From contig CM060915.1 in assembly GCA_030737875.1 (NCBI GenBank), positions 902,030,177-902,094,176 of the forward strand: 64,000 nt of DNA, in the 5' to 3' direction. Under the pieces are notes generated by a model. The model did not search any database and had not been told where the DNA came from. It was given only the letters and a program-made list of their open reading frames with translations. Each line of letters starts with the position of its first letter. Positions within the stretch are counted from its first letter, which is position 1. Positions 1-13,048 of the stretch are shown piece by piece. The position numbers were made by a program, and so were the translations under genes. This stretch comes from Allium sativum (taxonomy: Eukaryota; Streptophyta; Magnoliopsida; Asparagales; Amaryllidaceae).

Positions 1-830
1 ACAACTGTCCAATTAAATAGATGTACATTCACCACAATATAGTTACAAGTCAAGATCCACATAGGCAACATAATAAAATAACCACAATTGTATTAGATCT
101 AGGGAAATAGATCTATCATGACATAGTATAGGATTTAACACTAGCACAGAATCATACTTTACAACATATCCAATTCACAGTCTTTCACAATTTACTTTTA
201 TTTATCTAAACCTAAAAGAAATCTAGAAACTCACAGTGTTAGGTTTACAGAATTGAGAAAGAACAGATATTGAATTTCTGAATTTGATTTGCAAAGTACG
301 TTGTTGTAGAAAATAGCTCTATCTCGGTTCATAGCCTGACAGCATATGGTTCCCATAAGTTCCAATGAAGAAATAGGAGATTTGACCACATATTTATAAC
401 TGCAGAACCCTTTGAAACCGATTGCCACCTCAACCCTACGGGTGTCGACACCCCTGTGGGTGGATCGACCCATAGGTCGACACCCCTTAAGGGGGTCGAA
501 CCCTAGGTCGACACCCCTCTGGGGTGTCGACCACCTAGAGCGGAATTTTGCCACCCTGACGAATTTTTCAAATTCGAACTTTTTTGGATAAAATTTTGAC
601 TCATCTCTAACTCATGCATATATATATATATAAATTTTCTTCGTGCATACAAAATTAAAACCCTCATAACTTCTTCATACAATGCCCATTTTACGCAAAC
701 CAAATGTCTATCTTGACCAGAATTTCGAGACGGACGCAATGGCGTAGTCCGTTTCCTCTAATTCTATATATATAATTACTTATTATTTAATTTATGCTCT
801 TTAATATCATTAAAAATTCTAGGTGTTATA
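1..830 (-). mobile_element. Tekay-like LTR fragment (H), cut by the window edge
   Basis: This is the 5' portion of a Ty3/Gypsy LTR read on the minus strand. Its end at 830 (aggtgttata) corresponds to the ttgttaca ends of the E and F LTRs. It shares three blocks in the same order with those LTRs: the block around 712-745 (aatttcgagacg..acgcaatgg), the GTCGAC cluster at 444-531, and a TATA-like motif at 391-400. The rest of the LTR lies left of the window. No partner LTR or polypurine tract is recognisable right of 830, so it may be a solo LTR or an old fragment. The LTR identity is well supported; the lineage is inferred from similarity to F, which carries a chromodomain. Confidence 0.7.
391..535 (-). 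promoter_or_regulatory. H LTR promoter: TATA box and GTCGAC cluster
   Basis: On the minus strand a TATA-like motif (GTTATAAATA, 391-400) lies just downstream of a cluster of GTCGAC palindromes at 444, 476, 507 and 526. Near-matches occur at 464 (ATCGAC) and 495 (GTCGAA). Spacings alternate between 12 and about 19-20 bp. The same arrangement recurs in E and F, so the cluster is probably a promoter-proximal regulatory array. Function is inferred from position only. Confidence 0.5.
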
Positions 831-2810
831 GAATCTGTGCATCACAAGCTTAAGTTGACTCTGAATCTTAATGCTTGGCCTAAGCGGATAATATCCGATA
901 ACTCTTTTCTAGTATCATCCCGTCTTAACAAAATCTGGAGGTGTTATTTACCTACAAGAATGGGTTGATAAAGAATTTGAGCCTGAACCAGCATTAGAAG
1001 TGGAATCATGGGCTAAAGTTGATGGCTTTCCCGAGTTCCTAAAGAATTATGTTCCTGCTGTTGAAGAAATATTGAACCTAATGGGACATGTGATTGCAAT
1101 TGACAAATGTGACTGGTCTCATTTTGACCATAGATCTTTCTACCTGAAAATACAATTTTATGAAGGCATTAGCTCTATCAATACTTTTGCTGCTCGATTC
1201 AATAATAAGGTTCACCTCATTAAGGTTCAGCGCTATACCCATGCTAATCATCGAACAAGGAAATAACTTCTTTTTTTTGCATTAAGGAGGAATAGGTGGT
1301 TCCATGTTTGTGTGATCAGAGAGTGCAAATGGATTCAAATTAAAGATTTGACGCAATGATACATAAAGCTGCTTTGTTGCCCCCTTGCCAAGCTTATTTC
1401 CTGAAGTCACCCATGACATAAATGTTGATAACCAAGCCCCAATGAACTAGATGAATGATCATTGGGTAGACCAGGAAGTTGATCAAGAAACTTATTCCCC
1501 TCTTCATCAGCCGCTACCTCTGCTTCCTTCACCTCCTCAGCTGGATAGGGACATGGAATATGATTGGCAAAACTACCTCATCCCTTGTCCTAATGCTACG
1601 GGTCCATCACATGCTGCTGCTCACTTCAGAATGGCTCTCCCACAGTCGCAAAGCCTAACGAATCTGTTGTAAGTTCTATAGCCGCAAAGCTCTAATCTGG
1701 TTTGAACTGATGCTACTAATGTCATTGTTTGGGTGTCTATATATGCATATATTAAGTTGTGTTTTATGTATGATTGCTTTATGATACTTTTGCTACCTTT
1801 TGATGCTCGCTATCAACTAGGCGTGTCATTAGGCTTATTACTACATATTATATAAATTAATCAGCTATGTACGTAGCACCAAGCAAGGCATAATATGGAT
1901 TCATACCCGAATTCAATCAAAGATGTTTATAGGAATACAAGGACCTAGCCCTACGATAAGGGATATAATGAAGAAAACAATAATTGTAGAATTGCTTTTG
2001 AGTTAGAAGAAAAAACTTAATGAAAATTATGTACTATTCCAATAAGAAAACAAATGAAGCACCAAAGATGTCATTGCCTACCAACTAATTCGGATGCTGA
2101 AGTGAGCTCAGTTTGCAAAACTGAGCATGCGTTTAATTTTAGTTACACAATGATAATCAGGTAATACATGTTTAGCTTCTGAAAGTAAAGGATCAATGTG
2201 AAGACTTTCAGTAAATAATGCTTACAACTGACTTACTTTTGACTTCATATTTGGACTTCATGATCATGATGCCTCCCAACTGACTTACATTGTAAAAAAA
2301 TTTGCAAACCCATATATAACCATCCAAGTACATAATTACTTATGGTGTAATGGCTTCCCTAATCTTGAGAAAAACCCAAAATGAACAACCAAACTGAAAG
2401 TAGAGACAATCCTAGGATATACTGCTTTAAAATGTGACAGGTAAACCTCAAAAGAAATGGATTTGCTTATTCGATCCTACCTAATATTCAATAGACAAAG
2501 CATCCATCTTTCACAGCTAATATATACATAAATGCTTTAAAAAGAATACAAAAAAATTCATAGTAAAGTAAAGGACACAAACTTAGCTCATACTTAGAAA
2601 ATGACTGTACCACTGTCTACTCCGACATCATTTCATATGGATTTGTAGGATAAATCACATAGGGGAGAAAAGCCACAACTAGTCCGCGCCAATACTCTTC
2701 AAATCAGAACATTGAAATTGGTAGTTTCCAAAATCAAATGGAAAATACTTGTGTGTGTCGCAGATTAGATACCGGTGAACGACTCGTCCGGATCGGGAAG
2801 AGATTGGAGG
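831..2810. other. Unassigned intergenic sequence
   Basis: No convincing gene or complete element is visible here. Besides the weak relic at 1000-1266 there is a 73-codon open frame at 1451-1672 with a proline-rich stretch (PLPLLPSPPQ). It has no recognisable domain, and neither its start nor a neighbour supports it as a gene. The rest is AT-rich sequence with stops in all frames. Confidence 0.5.
1000..1266 (+). pseudogene. Possible DUF4283-like retroelement relic
   Basis: An 88-codon open frame reads SWAKVDGFPEF, then GHVIAIDK, then FYLKIQF. That order recalls the plant DUF4283 domain of LINE and retroelement proteins: tryptophan, then G-x-P, then G-x-x-I-x-I-D, then an alternating hydrophobic strand. 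There is no zinc knuckle or reverse transcriptase downstream, and the frame ends in unrelated sequence. Known for the family: these domains are widespread as degenerate retroelement debris. It could equally be a chance frame. The assignment rests on weak motif resemblance. Confidence 0.22.
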
Positions 2811-2874
2811 GAATAGATGCGATGGGGGTGGGGAATAGATGCGATGGGGTGGGGAATAGATGCGATGGGGTGGG
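2811..2874 (+). repeat. 21-bp minisatellite, three copies
   Basis: Three head-to-tail copies of gaatagatgcgatggggtggg start at 2811, 2833 and 2854. The first copy has one extra G (22 bp). The repeat is G-rich on the plus strand. A partial fourth copy begins at 2875. Confidence 0.9.
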
Positions 2875-3269
2875 GAATCGAAGGTGACGTGAATTTAGGT
2901 TTAAACTTTTAGGGAAAAAAATTTGCGCTAAAATTTCACATAGTAGAAGAAGACAGTGGGGTGGCTGTCACTTATTCGATGATGGAGTAATGTTTTAGAT
3001 AGCAAGTAGGGATTGGTTTGAACTGTTGGATTAAATCATCATCTATGGTTGTTTATTTGTTTATTCTGATAATGCGGATCGTTGACCTGAATTGTATTTA
3101 TGTAGAGCTACGCTTTGAAGTGGTGTTGCGTGTCACAGCACTAGAACTCCAGCCGCAATTCATATCTAATGCAACAACATATGAATATTGTGGCAGAAGA
3201 TCAAAAAAAGCATTGCTTTCACCGCACTTCTCATGCAACTTACGCACATTAGTGTCAAATATGCCCACT
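2875..3269. other. Unassigned sequence upstream of the Copia relic
   Basis: No gene or repeat is recognised. A 95-codon frame at 3018-3305 overlaps the start of the Copia relic in another frame and has no domain. Part of this stretch may be decayed Copia reverse transcriptase. Confidence 0.4.
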
Positions 3270-3787
3270 TTTGTAGTAGTGACTGTACAAACTATCCTTC
3301 AATAGTGGAAGGGTACAGTGATGCAAATTGGATCGTTGGATCACAAGATACAAAGTCTATAAGTGGATATATGTTCACATTAGGAAATGGAGCAATTTCA
3401 TGGAAATCATCCTAGAAGACTTGTATCGCTAGATCCACAATGGAAACAGAGTTTATTGCAATAGATAAGATTACAGAAGAAGCACAATGGATTCGAAGCT
3501 TCTTGGAAGACATTACTAATTGGATCAAACCTATGCCTCTAATATGTATATGTTGTTATAGCCAATCAGCTATTGGAAGAGCTAATAGTACACTATACAA
3601 TGGTAAATACAGGCATATTCATCGTAGACTTAAAGCGATAAGACAATTTCTCTCTAACGGGGTTATCACAATAGATTGCATTCGATCTAAAGATAGCTTA
3701 GCGGATCCAATTACATTAGGCTTGCCTAGAGAGAGAGAGAGAGTTCAAACCTTATCGATTGGAATGGGGCTAAGACCTATAAACTAA
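3270..3787 (+). pseudogene. Ty1/Copia RNase H relic, end of pol
   Basis: This is the C-terminal RNase H domain of a Copia polyprotein, which degrades the RNA strand during reverse transcription. Visible landmarks in order are EGYSDANW (first catalytic Asp), DTKSISGY, ISWKSS, TMETEFIA (catalytic Glu), SQSAIGRA, YNGKYRHI and SKDSLADP. It ends with GMGLRP, the usual C-terminus of plant Copia pol. A TAG at 3413-3415 interrupts the frame between ISWKSS and the Glu-bearing segment. The third acidic residue of the usual CDSQSA motif is Tyr here. Integrase and most of RT upstream are missing or unrecognisable. A GA microsatellite at about 3729-3742 lies inside the frame. It is a dead copy belonging with the LTR at 4315-5040. 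Confidence 0.88.
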
Positions 3788-4314
3788 AGGTTTTTCTAAA
3801 ATGGAAACCCCACCTAGTTAACTGGAGATTCCAAGAGCTTGGTGCAAAGGGAAAACGAAGTTTAAGAGAAAATTGATGGCACTGTTACACACTAACCATT
3901 CCTATGACAAGTCAGTGCATTATATGTTGAATAAGGATAAGTATTAATACTTTTAATGATGTCTGTATTTAAGGAATTGAGAATACCTTTTGCTGAATCA
4001 TATACGTAAGTGCGAAGGCGCCGCTTCAAAGAGAATTATGAGGCCAAATTCTCTAAGAACTTATGAGACCAGGTAGGTGTTTAAGGAAAAAATGAATACA
4101 TATAGAGAACATAGGGTTATATGAAACATTTACCACGTGTTATCTGCTTTAGAATTACACAAAATGCTTACAGTTCAAGGGCAATCTATGTCTACTGATT
4201 CGCCAGTGATTCAAATAGGTAATCACCAGAACAGTTCATGGCCCATGTGCTACTTTAACTGATGTGATAAATGGTTCATGAAACTAAGATCGACTGCACA
4301 TTCATGTGGGGGAT
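3788..4314 (+). other. Copia 3' untranslated region with polypurine tract
   Basis: This non-coding stretch joins the Copia pol end to its 3' LTR. It ends in a purine-rich primer for plus-strand synthesis (tgtgggggat, about 4305-4314) directly against the LTR start. Nothing else is recognisable. Confidence 0.7.
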
Positions 4315-5040
4315 TGTTGGAAATAAATGAGGAAGAAAAGAGGAATTTTGGAAGAAGAAGAGATTGCAACCTATAATCCCACATCATCAAAATATAAACA
4401 CAACCTCTCCTAATATATTAGAAGCCAATAGGCTTATATAAAATAAAATGAACAGGACCAATAAGGAATGTGGGCTAGCCATGACACAATATATATTAAA
4501 GTGTTAAAGATTGGGCCTTGGGCTTTAAGGCTTTTGGGGTTTCTTGATTTAATAAGGCCGACGGTTGCTGATTGGTCCAGTGCACTGAAATGAGAATTTT
4601 TTCTCTCAGAATTTGAATGGCATGTCCATTCATTCCGGAATTTGAAAGGAAAATATTTTCAACTGAATGGGTACAACCATTTGAATTCTGAGCGCACACA
4701 TATTAATGACCGTGGGTTAAAGGGACGCAACCTTTCCAATTCCAGCAGTTACTAATAGGCACCTCCTCCATCCTATAAATACATTGCCCAAAACAAGACA
4801 GAACTCACTTGTGAATCTGCTTGCATTACTTCTTCTTCTTCAAAGTAATCCTCTGTTCAACTTTCTGTATTCTACTTCACTTCATCAGAGCTCCGTTTAT
4901 TGGCACTACGCTATGGGGTTGGTCCATTATATACTGGGAAACAAACTGCAATTACATTAGTCAGTACATATGGAGGCAATATTGTTTCAAGGAAACAGAA
5001 CATTTTTGAACTCAGACATTACTGAAATACTCTTCTAACA
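4315..5040 (+). mobile_element. Copia 3' LTR (about 726 bp)
   Basis: It begins TGTTGGAAATAAATG immediately after the polypurine tract, the standard start of a plant Copia LTR, and probably ends at ttctaaca (5040). A TATA-like cctataaatac at about 4773-4783 sits at promoter position. The right edge is an estimate because no 5' LTR copy is present to fix it, and no target duplication can be tested. Confidence 0.65.
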
Positions 5041-6040
5041 GTCTTAGGTGACGGTTCTGTACCGCTCCAATCTAGTGCACAATCGGTCATGCTTTCTGTG
5101 GTTGTCGTAAACACAGTTGACGCGACAATTGTGACATAATTGAGTAACATAGATTTTGTTACCGTCTGTTTGTAATACATTTGTGTATTGACAAAAGATC
5201 TAATAAAATAATGCTTGTGAAGAGTACAAGCTTGAGGAACAAAATCCGCAACCTTTTCCATTTCGATGATCTAGAGAAAAAAAATTGGCAATCGGTTTAT
5301 ACTTTCTTTTTCCTTTTTTGTATATTACAAATTATAAGCCAAAGTTACTATTTTTCAAATAATCAATAGCTAACTCAAAACATGTTCTTTTGTTCCTTTC
5401 AGTGTTTAATTCAATTATATTATATTATGGCAATACTATTTTATAATAGTACGTGTTATATGACTCCAAACCATTCTAATTTTAAAATTTATAGATTGAA
5501 AATGCATATGATTCTCGGAGTAGACGTTCTGAAATCAAAATAAACTTCAGCATGTATATTTTTTTTTGAAAATAGCATAAACACATATATATATAAGGTA
5601 ATTTATTTTTTTATTTCAATATTATTAATACATTTTTTATTTATCTCAGAACTTCCTTAGTTACCAGCTGTAGAAGAACTACCGAATGTGTGAGGCAACT
5701 AATACTTAAGAATTATTGTTTGAAACTCATGGGGACATAAACCATAATATGATTTTCCAATCACAGCGAATAACTTAAAGATCACGAGTATGCTATCAAA
5801 TTAGGTCATTAGTAACCAATATCCTTAACGAAGAATAGTCAACATAATTAGCAAGGCAGCACTAAAATTAAATTAAATTTGAAGTTTGTACACATGTGAT
5901 GATATTGGAACATGGTACTTTCATAAGGGGCTGGGCTACTATATGCTCATATAAATCTATTGGAAATAGGAGCATTTTCAATGCATTTCTTATATGTTGG
6001 TTGTTAGAATCATAGAAACAATCATCTTGTACCAACATTA
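5041..6040. other. AT-rich sequence without recognisable content
   Basis: Low-complexity A/T stretches are present, but no domain, LTR boundary or repeat pairing was found. The homology of family G starts at about 6041. Confidence 0.5.
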
Positions 6041-6814
6041 TTACTTTATTTACTTAAGTCAAGTCAATATTCATATTTATTAAGGCTAACATTCCAAGGA
6101 ATCATGTTTAAGAACTATAATTAATATGACAATTAATACCACAGATCATATATTTCCTTTTTCAAAATCAATTTACATTATTCAATAGACTAGTTTTATT
6201 TACTATAAATTATCATACAAATTCCCAAATACAACTTTAAATTCATATATATTTCAAAATATCTATTATTCCAGTTAATAAAAGTAAATAATTTCTTTTT
6301 CCAAATTATAACACATTATGTTTACATTAACTCTTAACATGGGTTATACTTAAATCACTTTTTCACCATTCATCAATTTAAGACAAAATAAGTTCAAACC
6401 TGGACCAAGGACCAAACAATGAAAGAACCTAATCTACATGTGTCTATAAAGGATGAATACCCTAATTACATCAAATCAAAAAATATTTAAGATCTTGGAA
6501 ACCATCTATCATAAATTTATAAAGTAGATTTAGAATAAGGACCGAGGTTTAAATTTTGGAAATCCTAATCAAAAAGATACTTATCGAATAACTAGATCTA
6601 AAAGAAAGAAATCTTAGAAAAAGAAAAAACAATTTTTTATATTGACATACTATAAATTCGTTTAAACAATTTTCAAAACTCTTTATATTTTTCAAAATAC
6701 ACTCTCTCAAGGTAGATTGATTCTTGCTCATTCTAGAGTATCACTACCCCATCTCCAATGAATATTAAACCCCATAAGCTAAGGTTTTTATTAAACCATA
6801 GCTCTGATACCAAC
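6041..6814 (-). mobile_element. Family G internal region, truncated extra copy
   Basis: This matches 12299-13048 over its whole length with scattered differences. It ends with the complement of the primer-binding site (gctctgatacca, 6801-6812) directly against the LTR at 6815. It is the primer-side portion of an internal domain whose other end has been lost at about 6041. It contains no coding motif. Confidence 0.8.
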
Positions 6815-9800
6815 TATAATAATTAGCCTTTTCGACCGCTTCAAATCGGGAACTAAACCAACTCAAATCATTCGAAATGACAGATTGCTATTGCTATGTG
6901 GTTTAATAAATCAAATAATCGACACATAATAGCAGAATATCTCGCAACAGAATAAATAAAATACAATTGTAGTTCATGAAGCTACTACATAAAATTCAAA
7001 ATTTATACATAATATCAGAGTTACAGATTAAAATACAGTAGAAGTCTAAATACACGAATTTCTAATAATAAGACAAATAACTAGAGCCGATAGATAGATA
7101 TGATGTCTTCAACAAGTCTCCAGCTTCGAAAGGTGAAATCTCAATACTGGAATTCTCGGTTTGACTCAAGCAATAATGGAAAACAAAACAACTTGGATCT
7201 GGAATAACATTCTTATATCAGTGAATAGACTCAAGTGAAAACTTTTAATGAAATGCATCAGTAATTTAATGGATGTTGGGGATCACCATCCTCTAAGGAT
7301 CCGTTAAACTAATATCATATAATATAATACATTATACTAATAGTGTCTATGGTTAAATATACTATTGAAAATAGCGTAAGCGGGATTATATTTTTACCCT
7401 TACACTATTTATACATTGTCATAAACATTGCATATAAAACACCAGTACGTCAATGGATAGGGATGCGCCACTATACCACAACATTAAATCAAAATCATAG
7501 GGGGATCAATCAAGTTAAATATGACAAGGCATTGAGGCAATTCCCATCAGTAGGATTTTACCGCATTGCGGATCCAGGCTGGTGGTAACGCATAGCCGCG
7601 ACTACCGCCCACCTCAATCAATACTCTCAAAATCAAAGGCGCCAAAATCAGTCACAAAGTAATATATATGGTATTGAAGAAGCATGCCTGCTAAGAGTAG
7701 CTAACTCACATTGGCCGAGGTATGGCTCCTGTTTTAGTCATTTCAATTATGACCCGAAGGTCAAGCCTATCCGTCATCATTCGTTTTCTTCAAATCTAGT
7801 AATTGCCTCCAAATCAGCCAACTTCATTCTAGATTCTCCACCGCGTGAACAGTTGTTAAAGTGGTTTTCGGTATTGGCAGAGAGTATGACAATATTCGAT
7901 CCCGGTCCCTTTAACATCCAACGTTTACATTTTTACACTGTGGTCATTTATATTTGAAATCATATGTTAACATATCATAAATCAGTTAACCTCAAATATT
8001 GGTTCTATATTTAAACAACTAATTTCAAATATTCAAACGTCGTAAATTGTACTTCAATCGACTCATTATTTGATTCGATTTAAAATTCAAATTTCATAAT
8101 TACAAATAGTTCAATAACAAAAATTACATTTGCTTCCAAATTTCTATCATAATTATTGTTATTCAAAACTGTTTCATAATAAACATTTCGGACCTAATAG
8201 CCTGGATAGGAAATAAACTTTTATATAAAATAATTAATATAGTATGAAATAGTTCAAATTAAAATAAATTTAAATATATTATGTAAAATAATTTGGTTAA
8301 ATAATTATAAAAAATATATATATTCAATATTTAAACAAAATAAACTTTAAATAGTTATAAGATGTTTAATAGTTAATATATAGTTATAAAGTAATAATTA
8401 TAAAATAATCTAAATTAGTTTTGTATAAAATAAGACTAGTTTTAAATAATAATCCAATCTGAACCATATATCCTTACGTTCAAGTTCAACTTATAATCAG
8501 TCTGGTTACCAAAATTTCACTTTAAATCCATTCCAACTTAACAGTATATTCAAATTCCAATACATTATAGGTATTATTCAAGTTGGGTTCAAATTTTATT
8601 ACTCCAATCAAATTCTCAAAATTTCAGTTTTACATTAGATAACATTTCCTTCATTTCATGACCATTAAATCTTAGATTTTGAGTTTATTCAATTCTAAAT
8701 ATTACTTCAATTATATTTAGACTCAAACCATTCATTTCATAAATTATTATAAAATCAAATTATAATGTTTCATTATTTTAACCAGTCTCATATAAAACTC
8801 ATTTCATCATTTTCTAAATTACATTTTAAATCATTTTAGCTTAATTGTGAAATTTCATTTCAATTAAGTCATTTATAAAATTAATTTACAGTTTAATTCC
8901 CAAACTCTCTTTTATACCTTTCTTACTTCAAAGTTTTTTACAAAAAAATCTACATTCAAACTAAGAAAATATATTCAAAATAGACCAACAATGTCCATAT
9001 ATAATTTTCTACCTAGGCCAAGTAATGCAGATGAGTATCATTTCAATCCGAAATTAAAAATTCGAATCCCTGGTATATATCATTTCAACCCGCATCCCAA
9101 GTCGATTCAATTCATTTTCTAAATCTATACAATCGGGTATGTATCATTTTAACCGATAGGGAACTTGCAATATGAGAAAAAAATTAAACTCAACACTCAA
9201 ACATATACAAATCACTTGTGCACATACATATCAGTATTGTCAATAATGAGTGTCATATGTGCATACATATAATAAGATTTTCAAGGCAATTCTACACATT
9301 TCATAATATTTCAAACGTGATGAATTTAACTTCTATAAATAATGTAAGTCAAGTGTGAGACAAACTCACCTTTCTTTGCATTGAGTAGAGATGGTAAACA
9401 AATGGACAAGGGATAGAATGACGATATACATTCACAACTTAGGATTGATGAAAAATCGATAACCACTCAAAATATTTTATTTTATAAGAGGAGAAGGAAG
9501 TTTCTCAGCAAAACAACATGGAAATTGGATTTGTTAAACAATTTACGAAACCTTTTTTCATGGGTATAAAAGAAGCAACACAATTACACAAAAATTCCAA
9601 TACCATATATATATATATATATTATATATATATATAAGATACACATCAAAATAGAAACTTAACCCAAACTCATGCATACAACAACTATATACATAGTATA
9701 TAAAGGGAGCGGTTATATGAACACAAAATTTTTACACAAATCAGAAGGCATAAATTCTCAACCACTTGATTAATTTGTCTTTACATGAGGGGATCAAATC

Positions 9801-11252
9801 ATGGGGTAATCCTATGGTTTATATTTTATGTCACTCAGTTTGTGTCAAATCTTTGTGTCTAAATAGACATTCCCTTATATAAATCACACAAACCCACAAA
9901 TAGGCAAAATAAAATAAAAGGAACGCCCCAAACAAATATATATATATAATATAAATTAAACATAAATCAACACAAAAAATTAAAGTAAGATAAACCCACA
10001 CAAACACATAACTTGACCTAATGGGAAAGGGAAATGCAAGAAGGATGGATCTTGATTTTTACCATAAAGTTACAAAACTAAATAAAATTTTAACTGTTTC
10101 AAAAGTGATTTACAAACAAGTTAAATTCAGAATTTGGAAAAATCATATACTGAATAGTTGCTGCAAATTCTTTTCTTTTCGATTTAAAAAAAGAAAAGAA
10201 AAACCAACTTCCGATAAAATTTGAAGAAGATATGATCAAAACAGCGATAGATAAATATTTGGATCTAAATTCTGGTTCTAAAAATGCATATAAAAGAACG
10301 GCAGTTTCAACCAAGAAAAATTCGAAATCTGAAAAAATATATCACACAAAAGTTATAGCTCTTTTAATTTTACACAATTCGAAAAAAAAAAGTCGATTTG
10401 GGTTCAATATGAGGAATTTATGGTCTCTAAAAAACAGATCAAAATCTGAAGAAAAAAATTAGAAAATAAAAGGAGAAAAACGGAGAAGAGATTGATGGAT
10501 TTGGTTGCCTCTACTTTTTTAGTTTGAGAAATTCGTCCGTTAGATTTAGATTTTAGCCATGGTTGATTGTTGAGAATTTTGGAGAAGAAGAAGATAAAGG
10601 AATGGTTGTATGAATGAATAAAATGATGATATTTAGAAAGGAAATCCCTGTAAATAACTAATCATGCTTTCCAATATTTAACGTCATTTAATTAGTGCAT
10701 TAGTGGGATGATGTGTCATTGGCTTTCCCAAGAAGGTAAGTTGTATTAGGAATGAGATAATTAATTTAAATGTTATCAACGCTGCTCCTTTTCATTGATA
10801 ATCCAAATTTTAAATGCATATGTTAACGGATTTTAATGAAATGAACGTACATACATTTATGACTTTAATTTGCATCATAAATGTATAATGCACCATATTT
10901 AGAAACTTCTAATCTAAATTATTCAAATCTTCCAAGTTTTTGACATATTCGACAAAACCATACTATCTACACATTTATAAATTTGAAATACCATTGGCAT
11001 ATTTCTTATGTCAATTTTTTTCCAGTTTTATTTAATTTTACAATTCAAATTTAATGAAACTATGGATTTAATTAGTCCAACCAATAAGCTTTAAATAAAC
11101 AAACATTGATATGTCTATTATTAATTCATATTCATATCAAAAATCAAACTCATTCAATCCAAAAATTCAAATAAACTTTAATTTAATTCTAAAAATCAAA
11201 ATTTAAATTAGATCATTAATAAAATTCAACTTTAAAATTCTGGTTTTTTACA
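6815..11252 (-). mobile_element. Family G LTR, copy 1 (about 4.44 kb)
   Basis: This is a long LTR in minus orientation. Its right edge ends ttttttaca (11252), followed by a polypurine complement (atctcccccactcaaa). Its left edge abuts a primer-site complement. It aligns with 13049-16097 over most of its length, except that copy 2 lacks roughly 7558-9090. The left terminus reads tataataat rather than a clean TG, so the exact edge is uncertain by a few bases. The plus-strand 67-codon frame at 10021-10224 is inside the LTR and is not a credible gene. Confidence 0.8.
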
Positions 11253-13048
11253 ATCTCCCCCACTCAAACCTTTTTGTCACCGAAAAGGAAAGTGATAGAG
11301 AGAATAGTAATCAAATAATTTAATATATTTAAAATTAAATAGTTCCCATTTATCATCTTACATAATTATATATTTTAGACAAATATTTTTAACTCAAAGG
11401 TTAAGACATTTCTCATACATTTCACAATATTCAAGTATTTACTCAACGTCTCAATTGGCACTATATATCCATCTCACTTTCGAAACTCGGAAATAATTAC
11501 TAATGATGTCGCGGTCATCAATAGAATTATCCTCAAGTGACTAGAGTGCGACACCCCATCTATCTTGTACATACAGGATTTAACCCATACGTTGATCAGA
11601 CGTACACCCCAAATCACTAAGTATTCGATAGGCCAACTTTAACGTCAAGTAAATACTCAAACAACTTTTCCCTTTTTATATAGAATAGATACAAAAACTT
11701 TCTAATCATATATTATAAATAATATATTTCAAGACATCTATTTTTTTAAGATTTTAAGTAGGGAAATTATATCTCTCCGCCAATCATTTATTTATTAAAA
11801 TTCAACTTCAATATTTAATAAATATAACCGATCTTAAAGTTTTCAATGCAAATCATATACATTTTCATAACATATTTCGAAATAATATATTATTTTAACA
11901 TAAATTATCTTTAAGTTACATTTTCTTACTTAGTACACAAATTCATTTTCAATTTCAATATTGAATTTTGCTTCACATTTCAACCTACTTTAGTTTTAAA
12001 TCTTATCATCATTGATATACTAACTAAAATCCTATCATATACAATTTTAGTTTATATCTAGTGCAATTTTATTAAATCAATTTCACATCAATATTATTTT
12101 ACTAACCGTAATATAAGCTTATTTAAATCAATTCCACCCTTTCTAACCAAACCCTTATTAATTGATTAGGCTTAAACTAGGACAAGTTCATAAACTTTAC
12201 ACATTTCCAAAAACAACAATTTTCTCAAAACCACATTTATGGTCCATTTAATCTTTAACACGTTTGACTTAATAATGTCAATTTCAAAATCACCTACATT
12301 ATTTACTTAAGTCATATCAATATTCATATTTGTTAATGCTAACATTTCATGGAATCTTGTTTAAGAACTACAATTAATATAAATATTAATATCACAAATC
12401 ATATATTTCCTTTTTCAAAATCAATTTATATTATTCAATAGATTACTTTTATTAACTATAAATCATCTTACAAATTTCCAAATACGACATGTTATTCCAG
12501 TTAATAAAAGTAAATAATTTCTTTGCCCAAATTATAACACATTATGTTTACATTAACTCTTAACATGGGTTATACTTAAATCACTTTTTCACCATTCATC
12601 AATTTAAGACAAAATAAGTTCAAACCTGTACCAAGGACCAAACAATGAAAGAACCTAATCTATATGAGTCTACAAAGGATGGATACACCAATTAGATCAA
12701 ATCGAAGAATATTTAAGATTTTGGAAACCATCAATCATAAAATTCTAAGGTAGATTTAGAACAAGGACCGAGGTTTAAATTTAGGAAATCCTAATCAAAA
12801 ATATACTTATCGAATAACTAGATCTAAAAGAAAGATCTCACAGAAAAAGAAAAAACAGTTTTTTATATTAACGTACTACAAAATCGTTTAAACAATTTTC
12901 AAAACTCTTTATATCTGTGAAAATACGCTCTCTCAAGAATGATTTTGAGATTGATTCTTGCTTATTCTAGGTTATCGCTACCCAATCTCTAATGAGTTTT
13001 AAACCCCATAAGCTAAGGTTTTTATTAAACCATAGCTCTGATACCAAC
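11253..13048 (-). mobile_element. Family G internal domain, non-coding
   Basis: This is the interior between the two G LTRs, about 1.8 kb. A polypurine complement lies at 11253-11270 and a primer-binding-site complement (gctctgatacca) at 13035-13046, so the element is in minus orientation and uses an initiator-Met tRNA primer. No gag, protease, RT or integrase motif is visible in any frame, so G is a non-autonomous, LARD-like family. Short blocks (actagagtgcg near 11539-11549; an atctctaatgag-type block near 12984) also occur in the interior of element A. Confidence 0.8.

Noticed and set aside
7081..7590. Possible tRNA or structured RNA from short GC-richer blocks
   Set aside because: No cloverleaf or B-box arrangement could be read, and the block repeats in G LTR 2 as ordinary LTR sequence.
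10021..10224. A 67-codon frame (MGKGNARRMDLDF..) that recurs at 14853-15044
   Set aside because: Both copies lie in G LTRs. The differences between them change amino acids freely and the lengths differ, so there is no sign of coding constraint.
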